DNA of 64,000 nucleotides from Macrosoma leucophasiata (GCA_036365455.1 JAWQUS010000017.1:1364001-1428000), one strand, 5' to 3'. Counted from the first letter of the stretch, positions 22,283 through 34,159 are shown. Numbers and translations: made by a program. Notes: a model not told the origin generated them from the sequence alone.

Positions 22283-22442
22283 TTGTAATTTCCGGCACAG
22301 AGGCATAACTTCTTAGGCCTCAAAAGTGGCAACGCATCTACATTTCGACCTTGATATTTCTGTGTATAGGCTGCAATCATCACTTAACATCAATGTGAAC
22401 TGCATGCTTGTTTGCCACTACCATTACATTAAAAAAAAAAAC
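22283..22442 (+). repeat. Z-tail, 5'-truncated
   Basis: It runs from TAATTTCCGGCACAGAGG to TTACATTAAAAAAAAAA. It retains the complete tail side only, as expected for a truncated LINE insertion. Confidence 0.75.
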
Positions 22443-22492
22443 CTTGAATAGTTTTCATATAATAGCAGCGGCAAAAAGTGTGCATGGATTCT

Positions 22493-22693
22493 GTTTTACG
22501 TAACGAAGGTGGTACAAGCATGCAGTTCATATGGATGTCAAGTGATGACTGCAACCTATAGACATCTACACAAAAATCAGAAGTCAAAATGCAGATGCGT
22601 TGCCACTCCTGAGACCTTAATTTTTTGTCTATGATAGTTATTATGGATACATTACCATCTAATAAGAACACGGTAGTGCTGAATACTACCATT
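22493..22693 (-). repeat. Z-tail, diverged
   Basis: It faces the preceding copy tail to tail. It keeps CATGCAGTTCATATGG, AAGTGATGACTGCA and TAGTGCTGAATACTACC. Confidence 0.65.
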
Positions 22694-23159
22694 TGGACTT
22701 TGTTTTAAAAAAAAAGTCCAATTAGATTAGGATCTAGGGTTAGGAGGATAGGATCTTGCTGCCGAATCATTTTTTTCAAAAGTCTACAGCGTTATTAAAA
22801 CGAAAGAGAAAATAGAGTCGCCTATTTTATTCATGAGAATTTCATTTCGAATGATTCAAGTTGTCCAATTTTACCACTTTGATGCAAACTTCGCAGCTTA
22901 GAAAAATCTAATATCTCCAAATTGCAAATGAAGAGTAATTTTCATCGACCGAGCAAGCGACTTCCTTCCTTCATTACTGGGGAAGCCCATAATTTTTACG
23001 GGTTTGCATCCGTACGGTATAATCTAAAAAAAAAATTCTGTGTAAAGACTTAAGGTACCCAGTCGTGACCTCAGGACCATTTCAGTTTAAATTAATGTTC
23101 GGCCCCGTATTAACTGAAGCAGACGTATTTTCAAAGTCTCTTATAGTACCAATATGTGT

Positions 23160-23680
23160 TTTTTTTACTGTAATGAAGGTGGCAAACAAGCTTGCAGCTC
23201 ACATGTTGATGTTAAGTGACGACCCTATTAGTCCAGCGGTGTGAGATGACCATTTGATTCAAAGGGTCGCGGGTTCGATCCCCGCACCGGGACAAATATC
23301 TGTATGGCCTACAGATATTTATTTATTTATCTGTTGTATGTGTACAACGGCACCCACGACACAGGTTTATACCTACTGTGGGCCTATGAGTATAAGCGTA
23401 TAAAAAAATATTTAAAAAAGTAATGACTGCAGCCTATAGACATCTACACGAAAACCAGAGGTCAAAATGCAGATGCGATGCCACCCCAGAGACCTACTTG
23501 TAAGTTGTTACATCTCTGTGATCATTATTACAGGACCATACATTAAAATTACGATTCACTAACTTGACCTCGTTGGTCAAGTAGTTCCAATTGCGATGTC
23601 GAAGCCTGCCTGCCATCTACATAAAATTACAGAAATTATAAAGCCGTACATTACCATCTGACCGGAACATAATAGCGCTA
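23160..23680 (-). repeat. Z-tail interrupted by an S2 SINE
   Basis: The tail (TTTTTTTTACTGTAATGAAG to GTTAAGTGA) breaks at 23219. It resumes at 23418 with GTAATGACTGCAGCC. The short AAGTGA/AAGTAA pair at the edges is the likely target duplication. Confidence 0.8.
23220..23416 (+). repeat. S2 tRNA-derived SINE, nested
   Basis: It closely matches 12370-12560 through the head and body (GGCCTACAGATATTT, CACCCACGACACAGG). It ends in an A-rich tail (TATAAAAAAATATTTAAAAA). Confidence 0.85.
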
Positions 23681-24254
23681 ATCAGTCACTTAGAGCAAGT
23701 AAGTCAGCAAAGTGTGTGTCTATAAAACCCCCCCTTTCCTCAACAAAAATTAGTCGTAACGGTACATTTTACGTCTAATGTAGCGTTCAGTCTTACGCTG
23801 TTGCACTTGACATTAAGGTACACTACTAACCTTAAAAACATACATAATATACAGAATTCAATTATTACTTTAAACTATAAAGACTCTTCAAATGCGCCCA
23901 AAAAAAGTTGAGACGTTTAGAAAATATTTAATCGAACAGATATTATTATTGTACTATTTATTTTTCGCAAAATACACATGAGAGTGAACTTTAGAAATTA
24001 AAGAAAAACCAAGAAGAAAAATTTTGACTTCGGGCAGGAATTAAACCTGCGAGTACAAGATAACCAGTCCAGCAAATTAAAAAAAAAATGTTTAAGTTTT
24101 TTTTTTTAAATTTCTCGATACTATTATGTAGAAAAATACTTTGTTAGTCATAGCCTAAATTTAAGACCTGTACAATAATTTTATGGTATATATTAGTTAG
24201 ATGGCGCTAACATGGTTAACCAAAAGTCCCTAAAAATTAAGAATAAAAAATAAA

Positions 24255-24506
24255 TACTTCCCAAAGATTTTATTCATAACCAAGACCTTTCAATTCAACC
24301 CAATCAGTTCTACCAGTTTTATGCGTTGCGGCTAAAATAGAATTTCCCCAATATTAAGAATTAAGGGGGACTCGGTAATTCTTATCAACGCAGCCGCTCC
24401 TCGTTACTGGAATGGAACCACTTTGATAATTTTCTCGGATTTGGGTTCGTAGAACACTTTGTAAGACCTATGTATATTTTACAAAGGTTTTTAGCAGCTT
24501 TTACCT
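24255..24506 (+). repeat. Direct duplication, copy 1
   Basis: It shares AACCAAGACCTTTCAATTCA, CAACGCAGCCGCTCC and TTTGATAAT with 25258-25498. The two copies are diverged by indels and substitutions. No coding potential is seen. Confidence 0.65.
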
Positions 24507-24796
24507 TATTTTTTTTATGTAATGGAAGTGGCAAACAAGCACGCAGTTCACATTGATGTTAAGTGATGACTGCAGCCTATAGATACTCACACAAAGACCA
24601 AGGTCAAACTGCAGATGCGTTACCACTCCTGAGGCCTAAGATGTTATGCCTCTGTGCCGGAAATTACAGAGACGTACATTACCACCTGACTGGAACACGA
24701 TAGTGCTGAACACTACCATTTAGCGGCAAGTATATTAGGTAATGTGGTGGTGCCTACGCCCGCGAGCTCCGTCACTGGAGCTCTACCACCAGTAAA
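24507..24796 (-). repeat. Z-tail, full length, with about 41-bp flanking direct repeats
   Basis: It spans TTATTTTTTTTATGTAATGG to CTCTACCACCAGTAAA. On both sides lie near-identical 41-bp segments (24466-24506 and 24797-24837, starting ACCT(A/G)TGTATATTTTACAA). They look like an unusually long target duplication. Confidence 0.8.
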
Positions 24797-24895
24797 ACCT
24801 GTGTATATTTTACAAAGGTTTTTAGCAACTTTTATCTAATAATTTCGGACAAGTACAGTACGCAGCAACAAATATTGCACATCGAGCCTAATAGC

Positions 24896-25051
24896 TTAGG
24901 ATCCCACTGCAGAATCAATTCGTTCATCTAGATATGCTGCGTTTTTGATAGGCAACCTAGTGGATATTTATACTCTAGATTATAAATACACATAAACATT
25001 AAGTTTGCAGCGTATCTGGATGAACGAAGTAATTCTGCAGTGGGATCCTAA
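24896..25051. mobile_element. Foldback (MITE-like) element
   Basis: Arms of 45 bp (24896-24940 and 25007-25051) start TTAGGATCCCACTGCAGAAT and its mirror. A right-half relative is at 42890-42995. Confidence 0.75.
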
Positions 25052-25257
25052 TCTATAAGAAAGAGTTATTCTCAGAGTGAACTCTGAAAATATGAACGAG
25101 CATTATTCCAGTGTAAAAAAACAACTTATTTGCAATCCTGGGAACAACACAAAAACTTCAGGCCTTGTACTACTACAAGGAATTCTAAAATCAGAAGTCG
25201 CTTCAGTCATTTAGAAAAAAAATAGTCAAAGATATGTACAGAAATATAATTGTTTAA

Positions 25258-25498
25258 AGATTTTCCTCATAACCAAGACCTTTCAATTCAACTCGGTTCA
25301 ACCAGTTTTATGGCCTGCCGTTCCGGCAAAAATAGAATTTCCCCAAATTGAGAATTAAGGGGGCGTCAGTAATTCTTATCAACGCAGCCGCTCCCTTCGT
25401 TACCGGGACCACTTTGATAATATTCTCGACTTCGGGCCGGAGAGCACGTTGTTAAACCTGTTTATTTTGTATTAGGGTTTTTTGAGACCTTCGCCTTA
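25258..25498 (+). repeat. Direct duplication, copy 2
   Basis: This is the second copy of the segment at 24255-24506, about 1 kb away. The Z-tail and a foldback element lie between them. Confidence 0.65.
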
Positions 25499-25514
25499 TT
25501 ATGCGGCTTAATAA

Positions 25515-25957
25515 ATTGTATAATTGTCAAATCTTTTTTTTTTTCATATCTGGGGGTCTGTTTGCTTGTCAGACAAGCAAACGGGCCACCTGATGGAAAG
25601 TGGTCACCGTCACCTATGAACATTTGCAACATCAGGGGAGTTGCCAACGCGCTGCCAGCCCTGAAGTACTCTTTTTATGCAATTTTTTAAGAACCCCATA
25701 TTGTAGCACCGAGGAAACACCTCAGTGGGAAGTTCGTTCCACAATGTAAAAATCGCACCGTTGAACACTGCCAAGTTTCCAGACGGTGAAGTGGAATTTC
25801 TCCCTTCGGCGGGTAGTGCGATGTATGGAATGACGGTAAAAGACGCACAGACTGCCGATGTCTTTCTGATGATATTTACTTCTCTAGTAGGTTTCTTTTT
25901 CATTTTTGACCGAAAATACAATTTTTGAATTCGATTTCTGAATAACACGGGAAACAC
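25515..25957 (-). pseudogene. CR1/Jockey-type LINE, C-terminal ORF2 remnant and 3'UTR
   Basis: The minus-strand frame (25957 to about 25610) ends in LWNELPTEVFPRCYNMGF, then RVLQGWQRVG and VANVHR. This is the C-terminus typical of CR1/Jockey-group ORF2 after the RT. The 3'UTR carries GGGCCACCTGATGGAAAGTGG and a hairpin (25560-25582), then an A-tail on the minus strand. The RT domain is not present. A second, 5'-shorter copy is at 61250-61570. Confidence 0.8.
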
Positions 25958-26629
25958 CTCAATATCCGTAACACGTTCACTGCCCTCAAGCAGACACGAT
26001 AGTTAAAACAGTGCAAATGGACACATGTGGTACATGGGACATGGAATGGGTTTAATAATATTAGGATATTCCCCGTGTCACCCTCAGGATGAATTTTAAG
26101 TATTAACACGCACGCATGAATATTTAACAAAAATGCAGGTCTGCGGTCATTATTTTAAATACTGTCTATTAACTATTAGATATTGTGCGGAACCCCAGCT
26201 ATCCTTTAAGACTAAAATTGGCCGACGGATGTTACATTATAAATTAGTAAAGTCCTTATCAGCCGTAAAAGTGGAGTTTGCGGTTTCTGCCACTTTGATC
26301 CGCTCTCGAGACAGGAATTAACTGCGGACTTGTATCTTTATTTATTTTAAAATGATTAAACTTCTCCGAAGTTATTTATTTTATGGCGACAATTTTCAGC
26401 TGACCTTTAATAACGAAATTACATTGAATCGCTATTAGCTTGGTCTCGTTTCTTCAAACGCACTGTCATACAAACAAATAAAACTACATGTATCCAACAA
26501 AATAGTGTACACAGTTCACGTACACAGTCGTTTGTAGAAACAACACCAATTTTTACATGGGCCCGGTGACTTTTCTTGTCATGTACAAGAGGCCTTAGTG
26601 TGTACGTGACATTGATATCGTGGTTCTGT

Positions 26630-26735
26630 TGTCGCTGGTACGTAAGCAGTTTGCAGCAGAGATAACACTCTACGAAGTCGAAACTAGCCGATTGTCTCTT
26701 TCCGAAGCTCGATGTGCAATATTTCTTGATGACCA
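26630..26735 (+). repeat. Unclassified repeat family member
   Basis: TTGCAGCAGAGATAACACT, GTCGAAACTAGCCGATTGTC and CGATGTGCAATATTT recur at 57680-57762. The last motif also occurs in reverse at 24867-24885 and 43666-43682. Confidence 0.5.
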
Positions 26736-26745
26736 CTTTAGATCC

Positions 26746-27105
26746 TAAAATAAATAATGGCAACCCATTATACGTCCCACTGCTGGGCACGAGTCTCTCC
26801 CCTTTTTGGGAGGAGGCCTGGAGCTTACTCCACCACGCCGCTCCAATGCGGGTTGGTGGAGGTGGGTGGGTTAGTGGCCAACCCGCTATCGCATGTTTTC
26901 AAACCACCCCTCCGACAAGGTTTAACGACTGCTATCTATCGATAGCAACCTAGACCGATTGCTTAACGTGCCCTCCGAAGCACGGAAACGCGCATTTAAT
27001 TTTCCACCAGCGGTCACCCATCACAATATCCGACCGCGACCGTAGTGCTTAACCGAGTAGATCGCTTAATATCTACACCAGCCGCCAGGCCATGCGCGCT
27101 TCAAA
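26746..27105 (-). repeat. 5S rRNA-derived SINE
   Basis: On the minus strand CTCGGTTAAGCACTACGG, TCGCGGTCGG and GATGGGTGACCGCT follow the order and spacing of the 5S rRNA internal promoter. A GC-rich body with GAGGAGGCC and CGCTCCAATGCGGG motifs follows. The end CCCAGCAGTGGGACGTATAA and ATGGGTTGCC matches the copy at 18355-18570. Open frames on either strand are incidental. Confidence 0.8.
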
Positions 27106-27109
27106 TGGT

Positions 27110-28100
27110 AATTCAAGTATTCTAATACATGCCCCGGTATTAAACATGACTTTTCAGTCTCCTAAAACGTAACTTCACGCCCACATACGATTCGTTTAGT
27201 CTCCCGGTATTTCCGAAATACAAAACTTTTCATTTTAATGCGCAAGAGTAATGACGTTAAATTAAAATATTAATAACATCAACTCCCATTGATTGATATA
27301 TTTACAATAGGCTCAGACACGAAATATATATATATAAGTCAGTTGGGCATTCATTAATATAATAGATGTTTCGGTAATATGCTGTCCATAGAAAGATAAT
27401 TATTGAGATTTCTTTAATGGTTTCATATTAAGAACGTTGGTATATAAAACTTAACTTCCTTCATTTTAATTATCAAAAGGAATTAACAAACCGCCCCAAG
27501 AAATCATCAAAAGTCCAAACAATGTAAGGTGTTCAAAAGGAAGAATCGCGGTATTAACATCTCCCCTTGAGGCACGCCGACTTATAAAGTAGACGAGACA
27601 ATAGAAGGAACAATACAAGGTATTATCAAAACATCTGTTCGAGATAGGTATTTAAACGAAACTGCTGAAGCCGAAATTCGTGACGAGCCAATGAGCTCTC
27701 GGACTGATCCCGTCAAATAATGTGGTTATGAAATAGGATTTTTACACGGTTGATTTTGGACGTAAATGGACGGGTTTTATACAAACAGTTTCGTGAAACC
27801 CTTTTCCTAAAATGTCAGAGGTCATTATTTTAATTATAATGAAACTTTTACTATGAGATCATCTCTGAAATCGAGATAGAAAAAAAATGTTCCAAACAAA
27901 ACATTAATCGCCGCGCGGCATAATGTATATATATATAGCAGCTAATCTATATATATATAATAACTCAAGAATGGGCTCATCTATCCAAACCACCGACGAC
28001 ACATCGCAGATCGTTGATGATCCAAACCAAATGTTTAGGCTTTGTTCGGACTATTTATTAGATGGTTTATGTAAAGTTTGCACAAAATCGGTAAAGCTTT
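27110..28100. other. No recognisable feature
   Basis: AT-rich sequence. Only short TA-rich palindromes (for example about 27925-27960) stand out. Confidence 0.5.
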
Positions 28101-28101
28101 T

Positions 28102-28384
28102 TACTGGTGGTAGAGCTCCAGTGACAGAGCTCGCGGGCGTAGGCACCACCGCATTACCTAATATACTTGCCGCTAAATGGTAGTGTTCAACACTATCGTG
28201 TTCCGGTCAGGTGGTAATGTACGGCCCTGTAATTTTCGACACAGAGGCATAAGACCTTAGGCCTCAGGAGTGGTAACGCATCTGCATTTTGACCTTGGTC
28301 TTTGTGAAAGTGTCTATAGGCTGTAGTCATCACTTAACATCAATGTGAACTGCATGCTTGTTTACCACTTCAAATATAAAAAAA
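28102..28384 (+). repeat. Z-tail, full length
   Basis: It runs from CTGGTGGTAGAGCTCCAG to a short A-tail at about 28375-28384. The GAGCTCC...GGAGCTC start can form a hairpin in other copies; here it is slightly altered (ACAGAGCTC). Confidence 0.8.
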
Positions 28385-28759
28385 AAGAGAGACTATGGTT
28401 ATGACTCTGGTGCCGATTCTGGCCACATCAGAATCAGAATCAGAAATTCATTTATTCGTTTAGGGTGACAGACACTTCTTATGACACGTAAAAACAAACA
28501 AAATAAATTAAAGTGAATAACAATTGATATAGATACATGTCAAACAAGACCAGCCGCTTTACCACTAAGCTATTGAAAATTTTACTTTCGGTTTTTTCTT
28601 TCATTTATAAATTCACTCGCATGGGTTATTACGAAAAATTTGGCAAGTATATAAGGCCTTTACTGGTTTTTGCTCTAAAATATGTTTGAAATGTATTGTA
28701 GGTATATCAAAAAACTAAATAAGGTTTGAAAATAATAAGTAGTAAAATAAAAAAAAAAT

Positions 28760-29040
28760 AACTGCCTCAGTCTCCTAGTGGTAGCAGGCCACTACTACTA
28801 CGCGGGGGTCCTGGGTTAGATTCCCGGGCCGGAGGCTATCAGAGATACCTAACAGTGTAACATCCTTTATCTCTGACTCTTTTGGGAAATCTCCATTTTG
28901 GAATCTCCTGGAAATTTCCCCGTAACTCGGGGTTAGGTAATGTACCCGGAGATGTCAACAGTTTTGCCACGTGTTCCATGGGCCAAAACGTAACCGGCGA
29001 ATCCTCTACCTTCGGGAATTATAGGCATAAAGTTACATTA
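28760..29040 (+). repeat. S1 tRNA-derived SINE
   Basis: The head is CTGCCTCAGTCTCCTAGTGG, box B TTAGATTCCC. It lacks the ATGCATGCATTTAC stretch seen at 19621-19650. Its 3' end (AGTTACATTA) abuts a LINE-A end lying in the opposite orientation. Confidence 0.8.
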
Positions 29041-29275
29041 ATATATATGTATGTATCTTCACGCCAGGTCCCTAACGGGGTAGGCAGAGAGTGTAGAGCG
29101 CCAGATATCCCAGTCCTGACAAAACTCTCGTGCCTCGTCTACCTTCATCATTCTCTTCATACATGCACGCCGATTCCTAAGACTTTTGACCCCACCATCA
29201 GACAAAACTCGACCTATTTGGTCATGGTAGGTCAGTCTTGGTCTTCCTGGGCCTTTGCAACCATCCACATTGCAA
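29041..29275 (-). repeat. LINE-A 3' end fragment
   Basis: The minus-strand frame carries PGRPRLTYHDQIGRVLSDGG, RACMKRMMKVDEAREF and YPVRDLA, then the terminal GGCGTGAAGATACATAC. It is 5'-truncated and too short to encode any RT motif. Confidence 0.85.
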
Positions 29276-29706
29276 TTTACATCAATGTGAACTGTCTGCT
29301 AGTTGGCTACTTTCACGACGTACAAACTAAAAACATAGGGTAAGATCTTCTTTATTTTCTGTAATAACACCCTGAATAAGAAATGAGCTCACATTTCTTT
29401 ATTGTTCCCTGCAATTGCATGAAACAAAAAATGTCTTGGATGTCTTACTATGTATGGTACCATAATTAATAGTAATGAACTAATTAAGTCAGTTTATATG
29501 ACGAGTAAGGAACTATGTTTCGAAGTGGTGCATTTATGCCAATGTTAGCTACCAACATCGACCACACAAAAAACTGGTTACAAAAAAGTTATCTCTTTCT
29601 TTCTTTCTCTCACACGGACATTCAGTTTCTGACGGTTACGGTGTTTTGCTGTGTCTTCACGTCACTACAGTACTATCACGGTTGTGTGAACACGCCCATA
29701 GAAATG

Positions 29707-29858
29707 GATAGTAGAGCTCTGGTGATGGATTTTGCAGGCGTAGAAATTACCCCATTACCTAATGTATTTGCCGCTAAGTGGTAGGGTTGTTCGCTATCGT
29801 GTTCCGGTCATGAGGTAATTTATGGTCCTGTAAATTCCGACACAGAGGCATTGCAGTT
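29707..29858 (+). repeat. Z-tail, diverged 5' half
   Basis: It keeps AGTAGAGCTCTGGTGATGG, CCATTACCTAATGTA, CGCTAAGTGG and TATCGTGTTCCGGTCA. A separate scrap of the tail side (ACATCAATGTGAACTG) is at 29280-29300. Confidence 0.65.
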
Positions 29859-29869
29859 TAACCAAAAAA

Positions 29870-30805
29870 AACATACGGCCCTGAACGGGGTCCTGCATGG
29901 CATTGAAACGCTATGTGGCTGTGTGAACCCACAGTAACTGTACAACTTCACACCTTTATTCCTTGAAGAGATATTTAAGAAAGCAATTTGATCAGTCAAA
30001 TTTTAATAAAAAACAGTAGTTTCAATTAATTTTAGACCATTCCTACCCTTGATAGTAATACCTACTTAACAGAAAAAGACAAGTTGTCTTTGAAATTTAT
30101 TTCAATTATTTGTACGTGGTTTCGAAAAGGTACAATCACACTTAAACCTTCTTTAAGACGTGCATTGGGTTTTTGATGACAAAGGTTTTAATTGGTTCCT
30201 GTATCCACTGCTTAATGGCGTATATGTTTCAATGTGCATGTACACACGAGCATCCTATTGCTGTATCCCGGCTCTTATACTAAAATAATGCGGTGATACA
30301 GAAAAAACTAATTACCGTCAGCAACTGTATGCCCGTGTGATGAATAGTTACATCGGTGAATCCCAATCATCGTTTCGGATATTAAGCACATACAGTGGTT
30401 AAGCGCTTCTTTATTTCTTTTAGAAATATGAAACCCTGAATAGAAAACGACGCAATCGTGTCGTAAATCCATTCAGTTGCGTGAAACAATTACGGCTTAA
30501 GAATGTCTTATCGTGTACGGTTTCCTTTATTAATGAGGTAATGAACTAATTAAACAAGATTGTGTGACAAGAAAAGGAAGGTATAAATTTGTTTTATGTG
30601 GTGTATTTCATGTTTAACAAGCTTAGATAAATTAGGTAAGATAGAGGGGTTGTGGTGTAAGAATGAATGTTATTTCATATTTTCTAAATATGAATATTAG
30701 GGCACATGTAAATTATTTTTTTCTACACTTAAGTGGCTAACATATACCAATTCGTGCAAATGGCCGATATTTGGACCCGTATTCTTGAGAAACTACTAAA
30801 CTTAT
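29870..30805. other. No recognisable feature
   Basis: AT-rich sequence with no convincing frame, repeat or inverted structure seen by eye. Confidence 0.5.
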
Positions 30806-30811
30806 TAATGA

Positions 30812-31120
30812 ACTAGCTGTTGCCCGCGGCTTCGCCCGCGTGGATGTCTTTTATAATCCTGAATTTTCTTTGCTATAAACCTCACGGAGCCCGAGACCTT
30901 TCCAACGAATGCAAAACCGTGGAAATCGGTTCGTGCGTTCTGGAGTTATAGCGTCAGGATGGAAAACCCGACTTATTTTTATATAATAGACTAGCTGTTC
31001 CCGCGACTTCGTCCACGTGAGAAAAAAAAATATTGTTCAGTATCTCCCCGGACGAAGTCGTGGGCGCAGCTAGTATAAAAGAAGCCTAAGTTACACCTTA
31101 TTACATTAGCTATCTGCCAG
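30812..31120 (+). repeat. Two related interspersed repeats, the second interrupted by LINE-A
   Basis: The first starts ACTAGCTGTTGCCCGCGGC and ends ACTTATTTTTATATAATAGA. The second starts ACTAGCTGTTCCCGCGACTT at about 30991. It is cut at 31120 inside TAGCTATCTGCCAG and continues at 32872. Confidence 0.65.
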
Positions 31121-32871
31121 AAAGAAGAAAGCATGGCTGGATTATGTAGCATCTTTGCAAATGAATAATGGTATGAGAGATGAGAAGAGAGAAATTTACC
31201 GTCGGCTCAAGAATGACACCAAGATTTTAGTGAATGAAAAGCGTGAGAGAGATAAAGTGGAAGCTGATGAGAGACTGGCGAAGAGCTTTGAGACTAACAT
31301 CATACTCTATTGGAGGGAGGTGAAAAAGTCTAGAAGCTCTTCTCCAGTTTCTGGAATGAATAGAATAAAATCTAAGTTGGGTGACATTCTTGAGAACATG
31401 CAAGATGTGTTAAAACGATGGAGCGAGTATTATGGGGAAATGTATGATTATGCTCACAACCCTGACGCCGGAGTTGCTGACTTGACGGTGCCGGCTTGTG
31501 AAGATATAACAATAGATGAGATTGTAAGGGCGATACGAAGTTTGAAATGTGGTAAGGCTGCGGGTATTGATCAGGTTTCTGCCGAAATGATCAAATATGG
31601 TGGTGCTGCCCTTTGGGATTCTTTCTGGGTATTGTGCAACCTTTGCTGGAGGTCCGGAAGAATCCCAAAGGATTGGCGGTGTGCGGTCATCGTGCCTTTG
31701 TATAAAGGCAAGGGTTCACGTATGGACTGCACCAGCTATCGAGCGATCAGTTTGATCAGTTTGGCAGCTAAAGTGTATGGGAAAGTCTTAGAAAGAAGAA
31801 TGAAAGAGAAGTCCGACGGGTTGTTGTGGGATGCACAGGGTGGTTTCAGAACTGGAAGAGGATGTATGGATCAAGTTTTCTCCCTCCGCAACATCGTAGA
31901 GAAGCATCTTGCTGTGAGCCAGAAGGTTTTCTGCGGTTTTGTGGATTTGGAGAAGGCGTTTGATAGGGTATTACGAAAGGAGCTGTGGGACATTTTGCCA
32001 GAGTATGGTATTGATGGCAGTCTGCTCCGTGCAATACAGTCCACGTATGTGGGCTGTCAAGCATGTGTGCGGGTAGATGGTAACATGTCACCCTGGTTTG
32101 ATGTTAACATCGGTGTCAAACAGGGTTGCGTGCTTTCGTCTAGGCTGTTTATTATATATCTGGAAAAATCTGGAAAGAACAAATGCAAGGGTAGTAGTAG
32201 ATGATGCAGTGTTAGAACAGGTTGATGAAATTGTATATCTTGGATGTGCTTTTAGCAAGGATGGTAGGTACACCACTGACATAGAAAGAAGAGTGCTTGC
32301 TGGGAATTGCGTGAATGGAGCGTTGGGTAAGCTGCTAGAATCTAAACATCTCAGCCAGCGGGCTCGACTAGCCGTACATAATGCTGTACTTACTCCAACG
32401 CTTTTATATGGAAGCGAGAGCTGGGTATGCAGGAAAGAGCATGAAAGTAAGTTGAACGCGGTCGAGATGAGATCTTTGCGCAAGATCTGCGGTGTATCAC
32501 TCACCGATCGCGTTCGTAATGAAGATGTAAGAAAGAGACTTTGTGTGAATGATAGTATCGGTGTAAAAATGAAAAAAGGCATGCTCCGATAGTTCGGGCA
32601 TATAGAAAGAATGTCGAATGAGCGAATGACTAAACAGATATACAATGCGAATGTAGATGGTTGCAGAGGCCCAGGAAGACCAAGGCTGACCTACCATGAC
32701 CAAATAGGTCGAGTTCTGTCTGATGGTGGGGTCAAAAGTCTTAGGAATCGGCGTGCATGTATGAAGAGAATGATGAAGGTAGACGAGGCACGAGAGGTTT
32801 GTCAGAACCGGGATGTCTGGCGCTCTACACTCTCTGCCTACCCCGTTAGGGACCTGGCGTGAAGATACATA
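31121..32871 (+). pseudogene. LINE-A (RTE-like) retrotransposon with a deleted catalytic core
   Basis: The frame is open from the insertion point (31122) to about 32204. It covers RT fingers and palm: KAAGIDQVSAEM, VIVPLYKGKGSRMDCTSYRA, GGFRTGRGCMDQVFSLR, motif A FVDLEKAFDR and motif B GVKQGCVLSSRLF. The YADD motif C and about the next half of the palm/thumb are missing. At about 32175 the sequence jumps to a later segment, read in another frame: DDAVLEQVDEIVYLGC, LLYGSESWVC and SLRKICGVSLTDRVRNED. A stop at about 32590 precedes the last part (GRPRLTYHDQIGR to YPVRDLA, stop, GGCGTGAAGATACATA). An 11-bp target duplication CTATCTGCCAG (31110-31120 and 32872-32882) brackets it. The deletion and 5' truncation make it inactive. 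RTE-like placement is from motif style. Confidence 0.9.
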
Positions 32872-33600
32872 CTATCTGCCAGTGAAAGACCCGTCAAAAT
32901 CGGAGACACTCAAATTCTACTTATTTGTATGTAGGTATGTATGTGTGTATGGATGTATTATGGAGATAAAAGTAGCTTAAGTTACTGCTTATTACATCAG
33001 CTACCTACCCGTGGAAGTCCCGTCAAAGTCGGATACACTCCAATTCTACTTTAATTGTTTGTATGTAGGTATGTATGTATGTATGTATGTATGGATGTAT
33101 GGTGAAAAAGGTAGCCTATGTTACTCCTTATTAAATCAGCTACCTACCCGTGGAAGTCCCGTGAAAGTCGGATACACTCCAATTCTACTTATTTGTATGT
33201 AGGTATGTATGTATGTATGGATGTATGGAGATAAAAGTAGCCTAAGTTACTCCTTATTACATCAGCTACCTACCCGTGGAAGTCCCGTCAAAGCCGGATA
33301 CACTCCAATCTACTTATTTGTATGTAGGTTTGTATGTATGTATGGATGTATGGAGATAAAAGTAGCCTAAGTTACTCCATATCACATCAGCTATCTGCCA
33401 GAGAAAGCCCCGTTAAAATCGGTCCAGCCGTTCCCAAGATTAGCCCCGCCAAACAGACAGACAGACAGACATTTTTTTTTTCAATGTGATTTTGGTATAT
33501 GTACCGTGTATACATACATATGCATTTAGTAAAAAGCGGTTATTTTAATTTTACAAACAGACACTCCAATTTTATTTATTTGTATAGATAAAAAAACTTT
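32872..33600 (+). repeat. Tandem repeat, about 126-bp units
   Basis: Units starting GATAAAAGTAGC(C/T)TAAGTTA or a close variant lie at about 32963, 33103, 33228 and 33354. Each ends in (GTAT)n runs of different length. The array ends in CGGTCCAGCCGTTCCC and (CAGA)n. Confidence 0.75.
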
Positions 33601-33601
33601 T

Positions 33602-33870
33602 GGTAAGGTTCCTTTGTACGGGCTACCTGAGGGCTTTTGTTCATGGTCCACCGATTTTTTGAGGGAACGATTGATTCGAGTACTTGTCGACGGTTGCTCC
33701 TCCGTCCGTCATCTAATGGCAATAAATGCCGGCGTACCTCAAGGGTCCGTACTTTCTCCAACTATGTTTATGCTTCACATCAATGATCTGCTAAAAAAAC
33801 GTATGGTATGCTGATGACAGCACAGTTGTAGTAAAGTACGAATCTAGTCCTCGAGCAAACCCTGCGAAAA
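33602..33870 (+). pseudogene. Jockey/CR1-type reverse transcriptase fragment
   Basis: The frame from 33614 includes RLIRVLVDGCSSVRHL and the motif-B core AGVPQGSVLSPTMFMLHIND. The YADDS motif C follows in another frame at about 33817, after an A-run, so a frameshift separates them. Both ends are truncated. A CTTACCATCAGGTGA motif at 34118-34132, typical of CR1-like 3'UTRs, may be its remnant end. Confidence 0.8.
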
Positions 33871-34159
33871 TTTAGGCGCTGAGGAAGGTGAAGGTTGAGA
33901 ATAAACTCAATTCCTTTAACTGACGCGGACTAAGGTGAGACCGATATAGTCAACTTAAACAACGAAAAAATACAGGCATGTCTTTTCTCAGCTAAAATGA
34001 GTCCTTTTTCTTTGTGCCCAACCTTCAATTATATTGATATTAACATACCTTCAAGTCAAGAGTGCATAGGCGTCTTCTAAATCGACGTGGTACATCTTCG
34101 GCTAGGTATATCTTTACTTACCATCAGGTGAGTTAGTGGTCAAGCATTTATTTACTAAC

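Noticed and set aside
26419..26790. A 123-codon open frame on the minus strand as a host gene
   Set aside because: It has no recognisable domain, overlaps the 5S-derived SINE end and an unclassified repeat, and has no matching splice or codon pattern.
28882..29343. 153-codon open frame as a gene
   Set aside because: It runs through an S1 SINE and then the antisense of a LINE-A end.
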